Shown here piece by piece: positions 19,004-27,977 of a stretch of DNA of 64,000 nt. Within the stretch, counting starts at the first letter, position 1. Each line of letters opens with the position of its first letter. The position numbers and the translations under genes are program-made. The stretch is from Rhodopirellula bahusiensis (GTDB lineage: Bacteria; Planctomycetota; Planctomycetia; Pirellulales; Pirellulaceae): the NCBI RefSeq assembly GCF_002727185.1, contig NZ_NIZW01000007.1, positions 186,001-250,000 of the forward strand. Direction: 5' to 3'. A model generated the notes under the pieces. It saw nothing but the letters and a program-made list of their open reading frames with translations. It made no database searches and had not been told where the DNA came from.

Positions 19004-19951
19004 ATGTTGCTGCGAATCCCTTCCACGTCCCGTCGTCTTGCCTTGATCGGACTGGCCTGCCTGGGAACACAAAGCGTTCTGGTCCCCCGCTCGGTCGGAC
19101 TCGCAAAGGAGCAATCGGTGCTCGAACAGCCCGAAGATGCTTCCGGCGGAACCTACACGCTCAAACACTCGCTTCAGCCTGGGCAAACGCTGCGATACGA
19201 AGTCACTCACATCGCGAAAACGAAGACTCGGATCAACGGTTCCGAAGAAATCGCGAATGTCCACACGACCAGCAGTCGAGCTTGGACCGTCGCCGAAGCC
19301 AGCGACGCTGAAATGACCTTCGATCACTCGATCGAATCCGTTGCCATGACGCAGCAAAATGGCGATGCCGAAGAAGTCCGCTGGGACAGCACCACCGGAG
19401 ACGAGCCACCCAAAATCTTCAGCGTGGTGGCCTCGCAAATCGGAACTCCATTGGCCACGGTGACGATCAATCAACAAGGCCAAGAGGTTCGCCGCGAAGA
19501 TCATGCGGGTTCCAAGTCGTCGTTGGGAATGGGCACGCTCGCGTTGGCACTGCCTGACAAGCCGATCAAAATCGGTGAGTCATGGGCCGTCCCATCCGAG
19601 ATCCAAGCGCGCACCGAAGACGGATTCGTCAAGCAAATCAAAATCCGACAACTGTTCACGCTGAAGAAGGTCAAAGCCGGCGTGGCGACCCTGAGCGTCA
19701 AAAGTGAAACGCTGACTCCGATCGAGGAAGAATCCTTGCGTGCCCAAGTCGTACAGCAACTTAGCAATGGAACGCTTCGCTTCGACGTCGACAACGGTTA
19801 CTTGCTCAGCAAAGAACTGAACTGGGATGAATCTGTCGTCGGCTTCCAAGGACCTGGAAGCATGATGGAATACCGAGCCAAGATGTCCGAGACGCTGCTG
19901 CCCGAAGACAGCCCCACGTCGGTCGCATCGAAGAAGAAGAACCAACGCTGA
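19004..19951 (+). CDS. Secreted beta-rich protein of unknown function (DUF6263-like)
   Basis: The ATG at 19004 gives a signal peptide (RLALIGLACLGTQSVLVPRSVGLA). The mature part, about 280 residues, is rich in beta-type segments: GQTLRYEVTHIAKTKTRINGS, SSRAWTVAEASDAEMTFDHSIESV, KPIKIGESWAVP and DVDNGYLLSKELNWDESV. This pattern resembles a family of exported planctomycete proteins (I believe DUF6263, not verified). The frame is open up to 18680, with an ATG at 18845 that has a less plausible leader. It may be cell-envelope located. No partner gene is apparent; the 330 bases upstream separate it from the divergent prepilin gene. Confidence 0.72.
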   Translation: MLLRIPSTSRRLALIGLACLGTQSVLVPRSVGLAKEQSVLEQPEDASGGTYTLKHSLQPGQTLRYEVTHIAKTKTRINGSEEIANVHTTSSRAWTVAEASDAEMTFDHSIESVAMTQQNGDAEEVRWDSTTGDEPPKIFSVVASQIGTPLATVTINQQGQEVRREDHAGSKSSLGMGTLALALPDKPIKIGESWAVPSEIQARTEDGFVKQIKIRQLFTLKKVKAGVATLSVKSETLTPIEEESLRAQVVQQLSNGTLRFDVDNGYLLSKELNWDESVVGFQGPGSMMEYRAKMSETLLPEDSPTSVASKKKNQR

Positions 19952-19986
19952 TCGCCGCCGCCAGTCTCGGCAGACTCCTCTCCCCC

Positions 19987-20109
19987 GTAGGCCAGGTCCT
20001 ACCTGGCGGGATGATTGGACCGTACTCGTTTGAACTCGAGAACCAAATTGTGACTCGCCTCGCTTTGTGCCAAAGCATCGGCTCGAGTGCCAGGTAAAAC
20101 CTGGCCTAC
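19987..20109. repeat. Paired hairpin repeat (REP-like) overlapping the ABC permease 3' end
   Basis: Two 21-base units, 19987-20007 and 20089-20109, are inverted copies of each other with two mismatches. Each unit is itself a hairpin: gccaggt, a three-base loop, then acctggc. The 81 bases between them are unique. The stop codon of the permease gene lies in the left unit and its last 37 codons cross the whole element, so the element has contributed the C-terminus of that protein. No transposase is adjacent. Confidence 0.7.
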
Positions 20110-22824
20110 GTTGCTTCGCTGCGGCTCACGCAAGCGATCCGCCATTTGACGAAGCTCGTCGATCAACAGCTCTTGCTCTCGATAAAACACGGGAGCTCGA
20201 GGCGGTGATGTGACTTCTTGGTGACCGAGCGAGTTTTCGCCGTTGCGACGGTCCTTCAACAACTCACCCCAAAGCAGCCGTTGCTCGGTCAGCTCAGGAT
20301 CGTCCCACTCGGGCAATCCGCTCTCAAGCTGATTCAGCGTACTGCGAACCGCGACATCGAGCTTCCGCTCGAAACGCTTCTGCTCGATCCCCAGCCGATA
20401 CAACGGGTCGGACAACGGAGCCTCCAAGAACGACTTCTCGTTTCCCAGCTCATCATCGAACCGGCCACTCCACTCTCCCGTCTGAAAACGTTGCCATTCG
20501 GCGATCAGACATCGTTGGCGACTCTCACGACGCAGGTCCTCGCTGGCCAGTTGATCGACCACTCGAATGAAGGTTTCGCGATCCAACTGATGCTCTTCGC
20601 CCTGCGGGAGAGCCTGACCAGTGAACAGGTTTTGATCGTAGGCGATCTGCCTCAAACCAGCGATCACGATCCACTCATTGGATTCCGCATTGTTGAGCAG
20701 TTCAACCAACGCGCCAAACTTCGGTGCCTGCTCCCGAGACAGCCTTGACCACTTCGCAGCCACCTCCAAAGCTTTGCGACGCAACGGTTGCCACTCAAAA
20801 TTTTGCGGAGCCACATTGCGGTAAGGTCTATTCCAAATGGCTTGCCCCAGACCCAAGATTGGGTCGCGAACGCACAACTGGTACAGCTCCGTTTGCGAGA
20901 CGAACTCACCCATCATCGTGTCAGACTTCAATTCCGTGTCCAATCGGAATGTCAGATCACGCATTTGTTCCGCTCGGTTCAAGTGGACCGCCTCGACCGC
21001 CGCCAAACCAGACTGATGAAAGCTCGGATCCAAACGGATAGTGAATTGCATCTTGCCTGCGTCTGCGGTGCCCACATTTGGAAATTCCGTTTGCAGCATG
21101 ATCTTCTTCATGCCTTCGTCGAACCGATCGAGGGAATACACATCCGCATTCAAATCGATGTTCCGAGTCCCTGGCAACACACCGATCGTGGACTCGATGA
21201 CTTCAGGCGTAACCGGTTCCTGAACGATCGCCAGCATCTCGTTTCGCCACGCAGGCATTTCCGGCGGCGTCGTCCACCAGCGATGCACGAAGAGACACAG
21301 GCACATCACTCCCAAGGCCAGCAGGCAATACGCCAGCCCTCGTCCCCACACAGCAGCCGAAGATACACCTTCCATCACAAAAGGCGTCAAACGCCGAGTT
21401 GCGAACAGCAACACGCCTGCGGCCAGCCACAGCAGGCTAGTGTAACCTCCGTAGAACGCGAGCAGCCCAAACGCGGGCAGCATCCAAAGCAGAGCCACCA
21501 CAGGTGCGCCGAAGAACGCCAGCGATGGACGGCGGCCCCATTGCCCCGTCAAAACACCGATCAAGAACAAGAGGGTCTGGACGACCACGCTGAACGCAAA
21601 GGCTTGCCACAAAGTTCCAGTTCCGTAATGCATCCCGAGATACAAATCGAGGCCAGAAACAAACGGAAACACCAGTATCAGAAACAATGATGCCGAGGCG
21701 GTTGGGATCAATCGAGTCAACCAAATCAGGTTGGGTGACCACCCACGGTCGGCGAAGAACCCTTGCCGCATTCCACGTCGGTCCCCATGGAACGTGGCGA
21801 CTCCCAACATCAATTGAGCGGCCGGCCATCCGAGAACAACCAATGGCCCTCTGAAGCCAGGCTGATCCTCGATGAAAGCGACAGCCACCGTGACCAACGC
21901 AAACAAGATCGCAGCACCAATTATGAAACGAGTCTGCCGAACCTGTTGCCAAAGCAATGCACGAAACGGACGCGGTTTGGCATGCCAAGCCACTTGCACC
22001 ACGCTTGGTTGCCAAGCCGAAGCCGAAGCCGGAGCGGCTGCCGGAACCTGCCAGCGATGATCACTTGCGCCCGCCAACCGGTGCTGAGCCAAACCGGACA
22101 TCACCGCCCCCAGTGCGGTGAGGTAGGCAACAGCCGAGCCGAACATGACAACACGCTGTTCGCTGGTCGCTTCCACGAACGTGACACCGTTATAAACATG
22201 CGTGCCGGCCAATCCAGCGACCGTGTAGTTCCACAACAAAGTTAGTCCCACAATCAATGGGATCACCAACATCACCGAACCGACCGGATTGCGAACAATC
22301 AATGCAGCGATCCAGCCACAGATCAGCAAGCCAACCCCGTAGATCATCAGTTCAACAACCGATTCCGAACCTGAGATCCGTCCGATCTCACCCCAGTCCC
22401 ACTCGCCCCGCAACACCACCCAAGAAAGCACAAAGCAGGCCGAAGCAACCAAGACCGCCAGTGCCCAGGCGGCGAACCCAACCAACAACTTGGACAACAA
22501 CACTTGCGACCATGTCACCGGCAACGTCCGCAACCAATCCAGGGTTCGTTCTTCGTTCTCCGTGCCCAGAGAGATCGGCGGAATTCCGAGTGCCACCAAG
22601 TTCGGCAACAACACCCACAACACGGAAAGTGTCATCAGGCTCGGATCCGAGGCCGGATCGATCGCGGCACGAAGGACCGCCAGGAAGAACAACGCCGCCG
22701 TGCCGATGACACCCGCCAACAACAGCGGCTGCAGCATCCGAAGGTCTTTCCAAACCAAATGCTGAAATGCTGATCGTGGACGCGAAACGGCTGGATAAAC
22801 AAAAGCATCAAGCGAAGTGGCCAT
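19999..22824 (-). CDS. ABC transporter permease, large, with soluble C-terminal region
   Basis: The 941-residue product has many membrane helices in its first 520 residues, for example LLLAGVIGTAALFFLAVL, LLPNLVALGIPPISLG, SKLLVGFAAWALAVLVASACFVLSWVVL and VMLVIPLIVGLTLLWNY. The motif NEERTLDWLRTLPVTW is typical of ABC-2 type permeases, where it lies in the cytoplasmic loop that meets the ATPase. About 400 soluble residues follow. The start ATG at 22824 overlaps the ATPase gene by 17 bases. It should pair with that ATPase as an exporter; the substrate is unknown. The extreme C-terminus (from about residue 905) is encoded by the palindromic repeat at 19987-20109. Confidence 0.85.
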   Translation of the reverse strand: MATSLDAFVYPAVSRPRSAFQHLVWKDLRMLQPLLLAGVIGTAALFFLAVLRAAIDPASDPSLMTLSVLWVLLPNLVALGIPPISLGTENEERTLDWLRTLPVTWSQVLLSKLLVGFAAWALAVLVASACFVLSWVVLRGEWDWGEIGRISGSESVVELMIYGVGLLICGWIAALIVRNPVGSVMLVIPLIVGLTLLWNYTVAGLAGTHVYNGVTFVEATSEQRVVMFGSAVAYLTALGAVMSGLAQHRLAGASDHRWQVPAAAPASASAWQPSVVQVAWHAKPRPFRALLWQQVRQTRFIIGAAILFALVTVAVAFIEDQPGFRGPLVVLGWPAAQLMLGVATFHGDRRGMRQGFFADRGWSPNLIWLTRLIPTASASLFLILVFPFVSGLDLYLGMHYGTGTLWQAFAFSVVVQTLLFLIGVLTGQWGRRPSLAFFGAPVVALLWMLPAFGLLAFYGGYTSLLWLAAGVLLFATRRLTPFVMEGVSSAAVWGRGLAYCLLALGVMCLCLFVHRWWTTPPEMPAWRNEMLAIVQEPVTPEVIESTIGVLPGTRNIDLNADVYSLDRFDEGMKKIMLQTEFPNVGTADAGKMQFTIRLDPSFHQSGLAAVEAVHLNRAEQMRDLTFRLDTELKSDTMMGEFVSQTELYQLCVRDPILGLGQAIWNRPYRNVAPQNFEWQPLRRKALEVAAKWSRLSREQAPKFGALVELLNNAESNEWIVIAGLRQIAYDQNLFTGQALPQGEEHQLDRETFIRVVDQLASEDLRRESRQRCLIAEWQRFQTGEWSGRFDDELGNEKSFLEAPLSDPLYRLGIEQKRFERKLDVAVRSTLNQLESGLPEWDDPELTEQRLLWGELLKDRRNGENSLGHQEVTSPPRAPVFYREQELLIDELRQMADRLREPQRSNVGQVLPGTRADALAQSEASHNLVLEFKRVRSNHPAR

Positions 22825-23860
22825 CGTTCACCTCCTGACGACGATCAAAAACCGAGGGTTCATCCCGAATGGGTTGACCGCAAACCGCAATGAAGACTTC
22901 TTCCAGCGTTGGCACACTGACATGGAATTGGCGTACACCGTCATCGGGTCCCCACTGCAGCTCCCCAGCATCGTTCCAATCTGTGATCACCCAACGTCTT
23001 TGGCGACCATTGCTCGTTTCACTCAACACACGCCCCGGCAAATCAGGAGACTCGACGTGAGCGTCATCCATCGTCGCCGTCACGATTCGAGTGTGCAGCT
23101 TCAAGTCGTTCATCGACTGAACCAATTTCACTTGGCCGCCATGGATCATCGCCACCATGTCAGCGACTCGTTCGACCTCGTTGATGTGGTGACTCGATAG
23201 CAACACCGTTCGACCAGCGGCGGCACGGTCGACCATCGATTCCAAGAACTGACGACGGACCATCGGATCCAACCCACTGGTCGGTTCATCCAAGATCAAC
23301 AGTTCCGGGTCGTGAGCGGTCGCGAGAGCCAATGCCACTTTGGCTCGTTGACCCTTGCTCATCGATTTGATCTTCGTCGCCGGTGGCACCTGAAACTCTT
23401 CGATCAAGTCTCGATACCGGGAGATGAAACCTTCGTCGTAAAACGCACTGACGAACCATCCAATCTCCGGGGGTGTCATCCACTCATACAGAGCCGGCGA
23501 GTCAGACACATATCCGATTTTTCGCCTGATCTCCTCGGAGTTCTGACCACAGTCATGCCCCAAGATCGACGCGTTGCCGGAATCCGGCTTTTGAAAACCG
23601 GTCAAGATTCGAATCAATGTTGTCTTGCCCGCACCGTTCTCACCTAGCAAAGCGAAAACAGTCCCCGCCGGAACGCGCAAACTGACGTTGTCCAAAGCGA
23701 CGGTGTTGCGAAACCGCTTGCTCACTCGGTCGACTTGAATGATGCCCCCAGGTTCAACGTTCGGCCGTCCTTGGTGCGAATCATACGCCGGACGATCCGA
23801 GGCGATGTCAGAAGCTTCCCGTGTCGTTGGCTCACGCCCGATGGAATCCAATTCATTCAT
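22808..23860 (-). CDS. ABC transporter ATP-binding protein
   Basis: The product carries Walker A GENGAGKTT, the Q-loop region, the signature MSKGQRAKVALALATA, Walker B LLILDEPTSGLDP and the switch LLSSHHINEVERVADM. It is of the single-domain ABC-2 (YtrB/CcmA) class, with about 50 polar residues before the domain and a C-terminal extension of about 100. The start ATG at 23860 overlaps the stop of the GntR gene by eight bases (ATGAATGA), so translation is coupled. With the permease and the GntR-type repressor it forms a three-gene unit like the ytr operons of Gram-positive bacteria. Confidence 0.93.
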   Translation of the reverse strand: MNELDSIGREPTTREASDIASDRPAYDSHQGRPNVEPGGIIQVDRVSKRFRNTVALDNVSLRVPAGTVFALLGENGAGKTTLIRILTGFQKPDSGNASILGHDCGQNSEEIRRKIGYVSDSPALYEWMTPPEIGWFVSAFYDEGFISRYRDLIEEFQVPPATKIKSMSKGQRAKVALALATAHDPELLILDEPTSGLDPMVRRQFLESMVDRAAAGRTVLLSSHHINEVERVADMVAMIHGGQVKLVQSMNDLKLHTRIVTATMDDAHVESPDLPGRVLSETSNGRQRRWVITDWNDAGELQWGPDDGVRQFHVSVPTLEEVFIAVCGQPIRDEPSVFDRRQEVNDGHFA

Positions 23861-24308
23861 GGCTCGGCTCGTTGTTGGAGGAAGAAACAGATTCAAGGTT
23901 GGGTTCGTCCGAGTTGAACTTCGCCGAGGCTGCACTCAATCGTGAAAGCTCGGCTTCGAAGAGCGTCCGCAATTGGTCGGGCGACATCCCGCCGGCAATC
24001 GCGTCCGCCAATGCACGGCGAACACCATCCCCAACCAAGTCATCTCGGGCGGACGTGCAGGCATCCATCGCATCGCGACGAACCACCATCCCGCGACCAC
24101 GCAGCGGTTTGAGAATCTCTTGGGTTTGCAGCTCGCGGTAGGCTCGTGCGATCGTGTTGGGATTTAGCGCGACGTCGCGAGAAAGCTGCCGCACACTGGG
24201 AAGCATTTGGCCACCGACCAGCGTGCCATCGGCCACAGCCAGCTTGACCTGACGAACAATCTGCTCGTAGATCGGCACATCGCTGGCCGCATCAATCGAA
24301 AAGAACAT
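23853..24308 (-). CDS. GntR-family transcriptional regulator, YtrA type
   Basis: A winged-helix domain appears as VPIYEQIVRQVKLAVADGTL, GGQMLPSVRQLSRDVALNPNTIARAYRELQTQEILKPLRGRGMVV. The short C-terminal helical part is what defines the YtrA subfamily. These repress ABC transporter operons and respond to cell-envelope stress or antibiotics in Firmicutes. I chose the ATG at 24308 because AGGAG sits six bases before it; ATGs at 24314 and 24350 are possible. A 22-base palindrome lies 50 bases upstream. The gene is first in the operon with the ABC ATPase and permease, which suggests autoregulation. Confidence 0.9.
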   Translation of the reverse strand: MFFSIDAASDVPIYEQIVRQVKLAVADGTLVGGQMLPSVRQLSRDVALNPNTIARAYRELQTQEILKPLRGRGMVVRRDAMDACTSARDDLVGDGVRRALADAIAGGMSPDQLRTLFEAELSRLSAASAKFNSDEPNLESVSSSNNEPSHE

Positions 24309-24357
24309 GGGCATCTCCTGAGGAGGAGTTCGATGCGGCAAACGCGGCATTGAACCT

Positions 24358-24379
24358 GTGTGCTATCACGATAGCACAC
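24358..24379. promoter_or_regulatory. Palindromic operator candidate for the GntR/YtrA regulator
   Basis: A 22-base palindrome, perfect except for the central pair, has half-sites gtgtgctat and atagcacac. It lies 50 bases upstream of the chosen regulator start and would overlap or flank its promoter. GntR-type regulators bind such dyads, so autorepression of the ABC operon is the likely role. This is inference from position and symmetry. Confidence 0.6.
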
Positions 24380-24607
24380 CCGAAGATCGAGTCAACGATT
24401 TTCGATAGAAAAAACGGCACAACCGTCTCAATCGCACCTTGGGATCACGAGATTTCTCGATCTTTCACGCTGGCCGATGAAGTGAACAAGGTGCCACTCA
24501 CCAGCGAGCCACTCTTTCAAAACCTTGCAATTCAAGACTGCTCACCACGCGGACTCGCTCCGCGCGTGACGTGCAATCGTTCAACTGATCACCGAAGCCA
24601 ATTGCCG

Positions 24608-26191
24608 ATGTCGACTGCCGACTCAGCCACTCAAGCAACCACCACCCATTCGGCCTTCCGAGTCGACTCGCTGGCGATCGGAATGATCGTGATGCTGGCG
24701 ATGACGGTGCTCGGCCGAGGCATCGGCTTCATTCGCGGGATGGCATTCTGCCGATTGATGGACGACACCGATGTTGGACGTTGGTCGATGGCGTTTGGAT
24801 TCATCACGTTGATCACCCCGGTGATGCTGCTGGGGATCCCCGGCGTATTGCCACGATTCACAGAACACTTTCGTCTCAAGCGTTCGCTCACGCCTTTTGT
24901 GCGACGCATCGCAATCGGAACTCTTGCGTGCACCACGGTCTTCGTCACAACCATGTTGTGGCTGCCCGACTGGTTTGGATGGATTGTTTTCTTGCAACCG
25001 CAAGACAACCGACTGATCTACGGTGTTGCCGGAGCCGTCGTGGGGATGATCGCTTACAACTTTGTCAGCGACCTCAATGGTTCGTTGCGACAAGTCCGAA
25101 TGGTCTCATGCATGCAATTCATGCAGGGCGTCGGTTTCACGCTGCTGAGCGTCGCTTGGCTGATCTACGGCGGGTCGTTCACCGGCGTTGTGTGGATGTT
25201 CGCTGCATCGTGCCTGATCGCCGCGATCCCTGGCCTTTGGTCACTGATTCGATCGTGGGATTCCGCACAACAAATCTCGGACGCCGACCTCGCAAACACC
25301 AATCTCACTCAAGACACCAAAGCTCAATCACCAGACGATGACCTTCCCTTTGATTTGTGGGACATGATTCGCAGACTCGCCCCGTACGCAACAGCGCTCT
25401 GGCTGATGAACTTGATCGGCAATCTGTTTGAGCTTTCGGATCGCTACATGATCCTGCACTTCATCCCGGCGACCGAAACGATGTCGGCGGAGATCGCGGG
25501 TCAAGCCGCGGTGGGGCAGTACCACTCGGGACGAATCATCCCGATGCTCTTGCTCAGCCTAGGAACGATGATCGGCGGCGTGATGCTGCCGTATTTGTCA
25601 GCGGACTGGGAAGCCAAACGCTTTGAAGCAGTGCAGACACGATTGCGAGACGCGTTGCTGGCAGTTTCGATCGTGTTCACCAGCGGCAGTGCGGTGGCCA
25701 TTCTGCTGGGGCCTTGGATCTTCAACGTTCTCCTGCAAGGCCGCTACACCGACGGGATGACGCTGATGCCGATGGCGTTGTGCTTCTGCACTTGGGCGGC
25801 CCTCGTGACCGTTGGGCAAAACTACCTTTGGACGGTCGAAAAAGGAAAATGGATTCCGGTCGCGATGGCAGCGGGATTGATCAGCAACCTAGCTCTCAAC
25901 GCGTGGTTGCTGCCGATGATGGGCTTGCAGGGAGCCGTGATTGCGACGATGTGCTCCCACGGGGTCGTAATGACCGGCGTGTGGCTGGCCATGATCGGCT
26001 GCGGCTACCAGCTGGACGTGACTCTGGTGGTCCTGTCGCTGCTTCCCGTCAGTCTGCTGTTTTCACCGTACGTCGCATTGCTGCTGGCGATCGCAATCGG
26101 GTTGATGGTTTGGAACGACGACGCCACCCGTCACCGCTGGCTGGAAAGCTTGCCTGACAAGGTTCGCTCGAAGCTGATGCCGCTGGGCTGA
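24608..26191 (+). CDS. Polysaccharide flippase (Wzx/MATE-like membrane protein)
   Basis: From the ATG at 24608 the 527-residue product has an N-terminus typical of the MOP flippase superfamily: LAIGMIVMLAMTVLGRGIGFIRG, then LMDDTDVGRWSMAFGFITLI. Twelve or so hydrophobic segments follow, for example ALWLMNLIGNLFELSDRYMI and NYLWTVEKGKWIPVAMAAGLISNLALNAWLLP, the last a block common to Wzx proteins. Members move lipid-linked oligosaccharides across the cytoplasmic membrane. The frame is open upstream to 24350, but that stretch has no conserved features. No glycosyltransferases are nearby, so the cargo is not known. It is divergent from the GntR operon. Confidence 0.85.
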   Translation: MSTADSATQATTTHSAFRVDSLAIGMIVMLAMTVLGRGIGFIRGMAFCRLMDDTDVGRWSMAFGFITLITPVMLLGIPGVLPRFTEHFRLKRSLTPFVRRIAIGTLACTTVFVTTMLWLPDWFGWIVFLQPQDNRLIYGVAGAVVGMIAYNFVSDLNGSLRQVRMVSCMQFMQGVGFTLLSVAWLIYGGSFTGVVWMFAASCLIAAIPGLWSLIRSWDSAQQISDADLANTNLTQDTKAQSPDDDLPFDLWDMIRRLAPYATALWLMNLIGNLFELSDRYMILHFIPATETMSAEIAGQAAVGQYHSGRIIPMLLLSLGTMIGGVMLPYLSADWEAKRFEAVQTRLRDALLAVSIVFTSGSAVAILLGPWIFNVLLQGRYTDGMTLMPMALCFCTWAALVTVGQNYLWTVEKGKWIPVAMAAGLISNLALNAWLLPMMGLQGAVIATMCSHGVVMTGVWLAMIGCGYQLDVTLVVLSLLPVSLLFSPYVALLLAIAIGLMVWNDDATRHRWLESLPDKVRSKLMPLG

Positions 26192-26218
26192 GCCTAAAAG
26201 CTTTGCTGCGATTCGATT

Positions 26219-26314
26219 GAAAAGGTTAAATTGACAATTGTAAATTTTAAATTGCTTGCGACCCGTTCACCCCAACAGCATTTTGCACTTTGCATTTGTC
26301 AATTTAACTTTTTC
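26219..26314. repeat. AT-rich inverted repeat
   Basis: Arms of 19 bases (26219-26237 and 26296-26314) match as an inverted repeat with one mismatch, the arms reading gaaaagg/a-ttaaattgacaa. The internal part also has AT-rich words (attttaaattgc and gcactttgcattt) that partly pair. It sits between the flippase and the FabZ-like gene, 28 bases after the flippase stop. The right arm ends in a T-run, so it may also serve as a terminator for the plus strand. Confidence 0.55.
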
Positions 26315-26570
26315 AATAAATACACGGGCCCCGAAACCGGTCTCTGACAGCGGCCCCGTCCGAGGCGATGCAAATGGATCACCGCATTCCGCGACGATTC
26401 GACGTGAACCTTTCGCGGCACAATTCGCACTTGTATCCCGGTCAGCTCGATTCACGATTGGCTCGGTATTGCCGATCATCGCACACGGTGCGGGCGTTCC
26501 TCCGCGAACGTAAACAAACCTCCTTCCGCCGGCCTTGACGATCGCCCCAAAAATGGCGTTTGATACGGGG

Positions 26571-27068
26571 ATGAACGCACCCAACGACTCCACCGACGCT
26601 CGGCATCTTGGCCCCGAAGAAATCGAGGCCAAAATCCCCCACCGCTCGCCCATGCTGTTGCTGGACGAAGTCGTGGAGATGACCGAAAACACGCTTCACG
26701 CCCGCAAAACGTTCTCGGCCGACGAGTTCTTTGTGCAGGGGCACTTCCCGGATTACCCGCTTGTTCCCGGCGTGATTCAGTGCGAATGCTGCCTGCAGGC
26801 CGGTGCAATCCTGCTGTCCGAACACACGCCCGCGGCCGGCGAATTCGTGCCCGTGGCGACTCGCATGGACAGTGTGAAGTTCAAAAACATGGTGCGTCCC
26901 GGCGACACCGTCGACATCCACGTGACGCTCAAAGAGCAACTTTCCAACGCGTTCTTTTTGTCCGGCAAAATGCTGCTCAATGGAAAAGTCACCACGCGTC
27001 TCGAGTTCGCTTGCAGCGTCACCCAAGCGCAGCCCACCCCATCCACTGAATCGGATGCAAAATCGTGA
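26571..27068 (+). CDS. FabZ/FabA-like 3-hydroxyacyl-ACP dehydratase
   Basis: The 165-residue product shows the hot-dog dehydratase block: [22 protein letters not shown], then [18 protein letters not shown], which contains the catalytic histidine, and [13 protein letters not shown]. This is the FabZ signature. Enzymes of this group remove water from 3-hydroxyacyl-ACP in fatty acid synthesis. The start ATG at 26571 is preceded by a G-rich stretch; ATGs 18 and 36 bases upstream are alternatives. The stop overlaps the FabI-like start (GTGA), so the pair forms a short operon of dehydration and reduction. It could serve a secondary or lipid-specific pathway if another fabZ exists elsewhere. Confidence 0.85.
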   Translation: MNAPNDSTDARHLGPEEIEAKIPHRSPMLLLDEVVEMTENTLHARKTFSADEFFVQGHFPDYPLVPGVIQCECCLQAGAILLSEHTPAAGEFVPVATRMDSVKFKNMVRPGDTVDIHVTLKEQLSNAFFLSGKMLLNGKVTTRLEFACSVTQAQPTPSTESDAKS

Positions 27069-27898
27069 GCACCCAAAACAACTCCGCGTTCGACTTCCTG
27101 GGGATGACAGGCAAGACGTTCCTGGTGATGGGAGTCGCCAACAAAAAAAGTGTCGCCTTCGCGATTGCCAAGCAAATTGAGCAAGCCGGCGGAGAGGTCA
27201 TCTATGCAGTTCGCAGTGAGGCTCGCCGGGACAGCCTGACGAAATTGCTGTCCGGTCGCCGCTTGATCGTTTGCGACGTCGAACAACAATCTGAAATCGA
27301 CGCCATGGCTGCGGAACTCGAACGAGAAAACGTGACGCTCGCTGGGTTGGTGCACGCAATTGCCTTTGCCGATTACAGCGACGGCATTCGGCCGTTCCAT
27401 GAAACGACGCGTCGCCAATTCCTTCAAGCGATCGACATTTCGGCCTTTTCATTGGTCGCGGTTTGCAACGCTGTCAAAGACCGTTTGGCGAGTGACGCCA
27501 GCGTGGTCACGATCGGTATCAGCACCACACGAATGGCCAGCGAAAGTTATGGCTTCATGGCACCGATCAAAGCCGCGCTTGAATCGTCGTTGGCTTTCCT
27601 GACCAAATCGTTCAGCCGGTTCAGCCAAGTCCGATTCAATGCCGTCGCGGCTGGGTTGCTAAAAACGAGTGCGTCGGCGGGAATCCCAGGCTACGTCGAT
27701 TCGTACCTGTACGCCGAGAAAGTCATCCCTCGCGGGGAAGCGGTCTCGACGAACGAAGTCGCATCGACGGCAGCCTTTTTGCTGTCACCACGCAGCAGTG
27801 GAATCACCGCTCAATCGATCGTGGTCGATGCGGGCATGTCCATCAACTATTTTGATGCCGACGTGGTCGGAGCGGTCACAAACGCATCGGTCGACTGA
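27065..27898 (+). CDS. FabI-like enoyl-ACP reductase
   Basis: A short-chain dehydrogenase of the FabI class: [15 protein letters not shown] corresponds to the FabI NAD-binding start (GVASKLSIA in E. coli), followed by [22 protein letters not shown], and [19 protein letters not shown]. The Tyr-x6-Lys pair is present (Y162, K169). The second FabI tyrosine, ten residues before Y162, is replaced by isoleucine in my alignment (I152, in GISTTRM), so activity may differ. The length is 277 against about 262 in E. coli. The start is GTG, overlapping the FabZ-like stop by four bases. It would reduce the enoyl-ACP made by the neighbour. Confidence 0.83.
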   Translation: MSTQNNSAFDFLGMTGKTFLVMGVANKKSVAFAIAKQIEQAGGEVIYAVRSEARRDSLTKLLSGRRLIVCDVEQQSEIDAMAAELERENVTLAGLVHAIAFADYSDGIRPFHETTRRQFLQAIDISAFSLVAVCNAVKDRLASDASVVTIGISTTRMASESYGFMAPIKAALESSLAFLTKSFSRFSQVRFNAVAAGLLKTSASAGIPGYVDSYLYAEKVIPRGEAVSTNEVASTAAFLLSPRSSGITAQSIVVDAGMSINYFDADVVGAVTNASVD

Positions 27899-27977
27899 AA
27901 CCGGGTTCCAAAGCTGAGTTCGCCCACTCGCCGACAACACATATCCATCGCACCTTTCAATCTCTGAGTTTTCGGGC

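Noticed and set aside
20031-20110. Terminator at the end of the ABC permease gene
   Set aside because: The hairpins are part of a repeated unit and are not followed by a T-run in the direction of transcription.
24350-24607. N-terminal extension of the flippase gene and the region before it as coding
   Set aside because: The frame is open, but the part covers the GntR operator dyad and has no conserved content; the ATG at 24608 leads directly into the family start.
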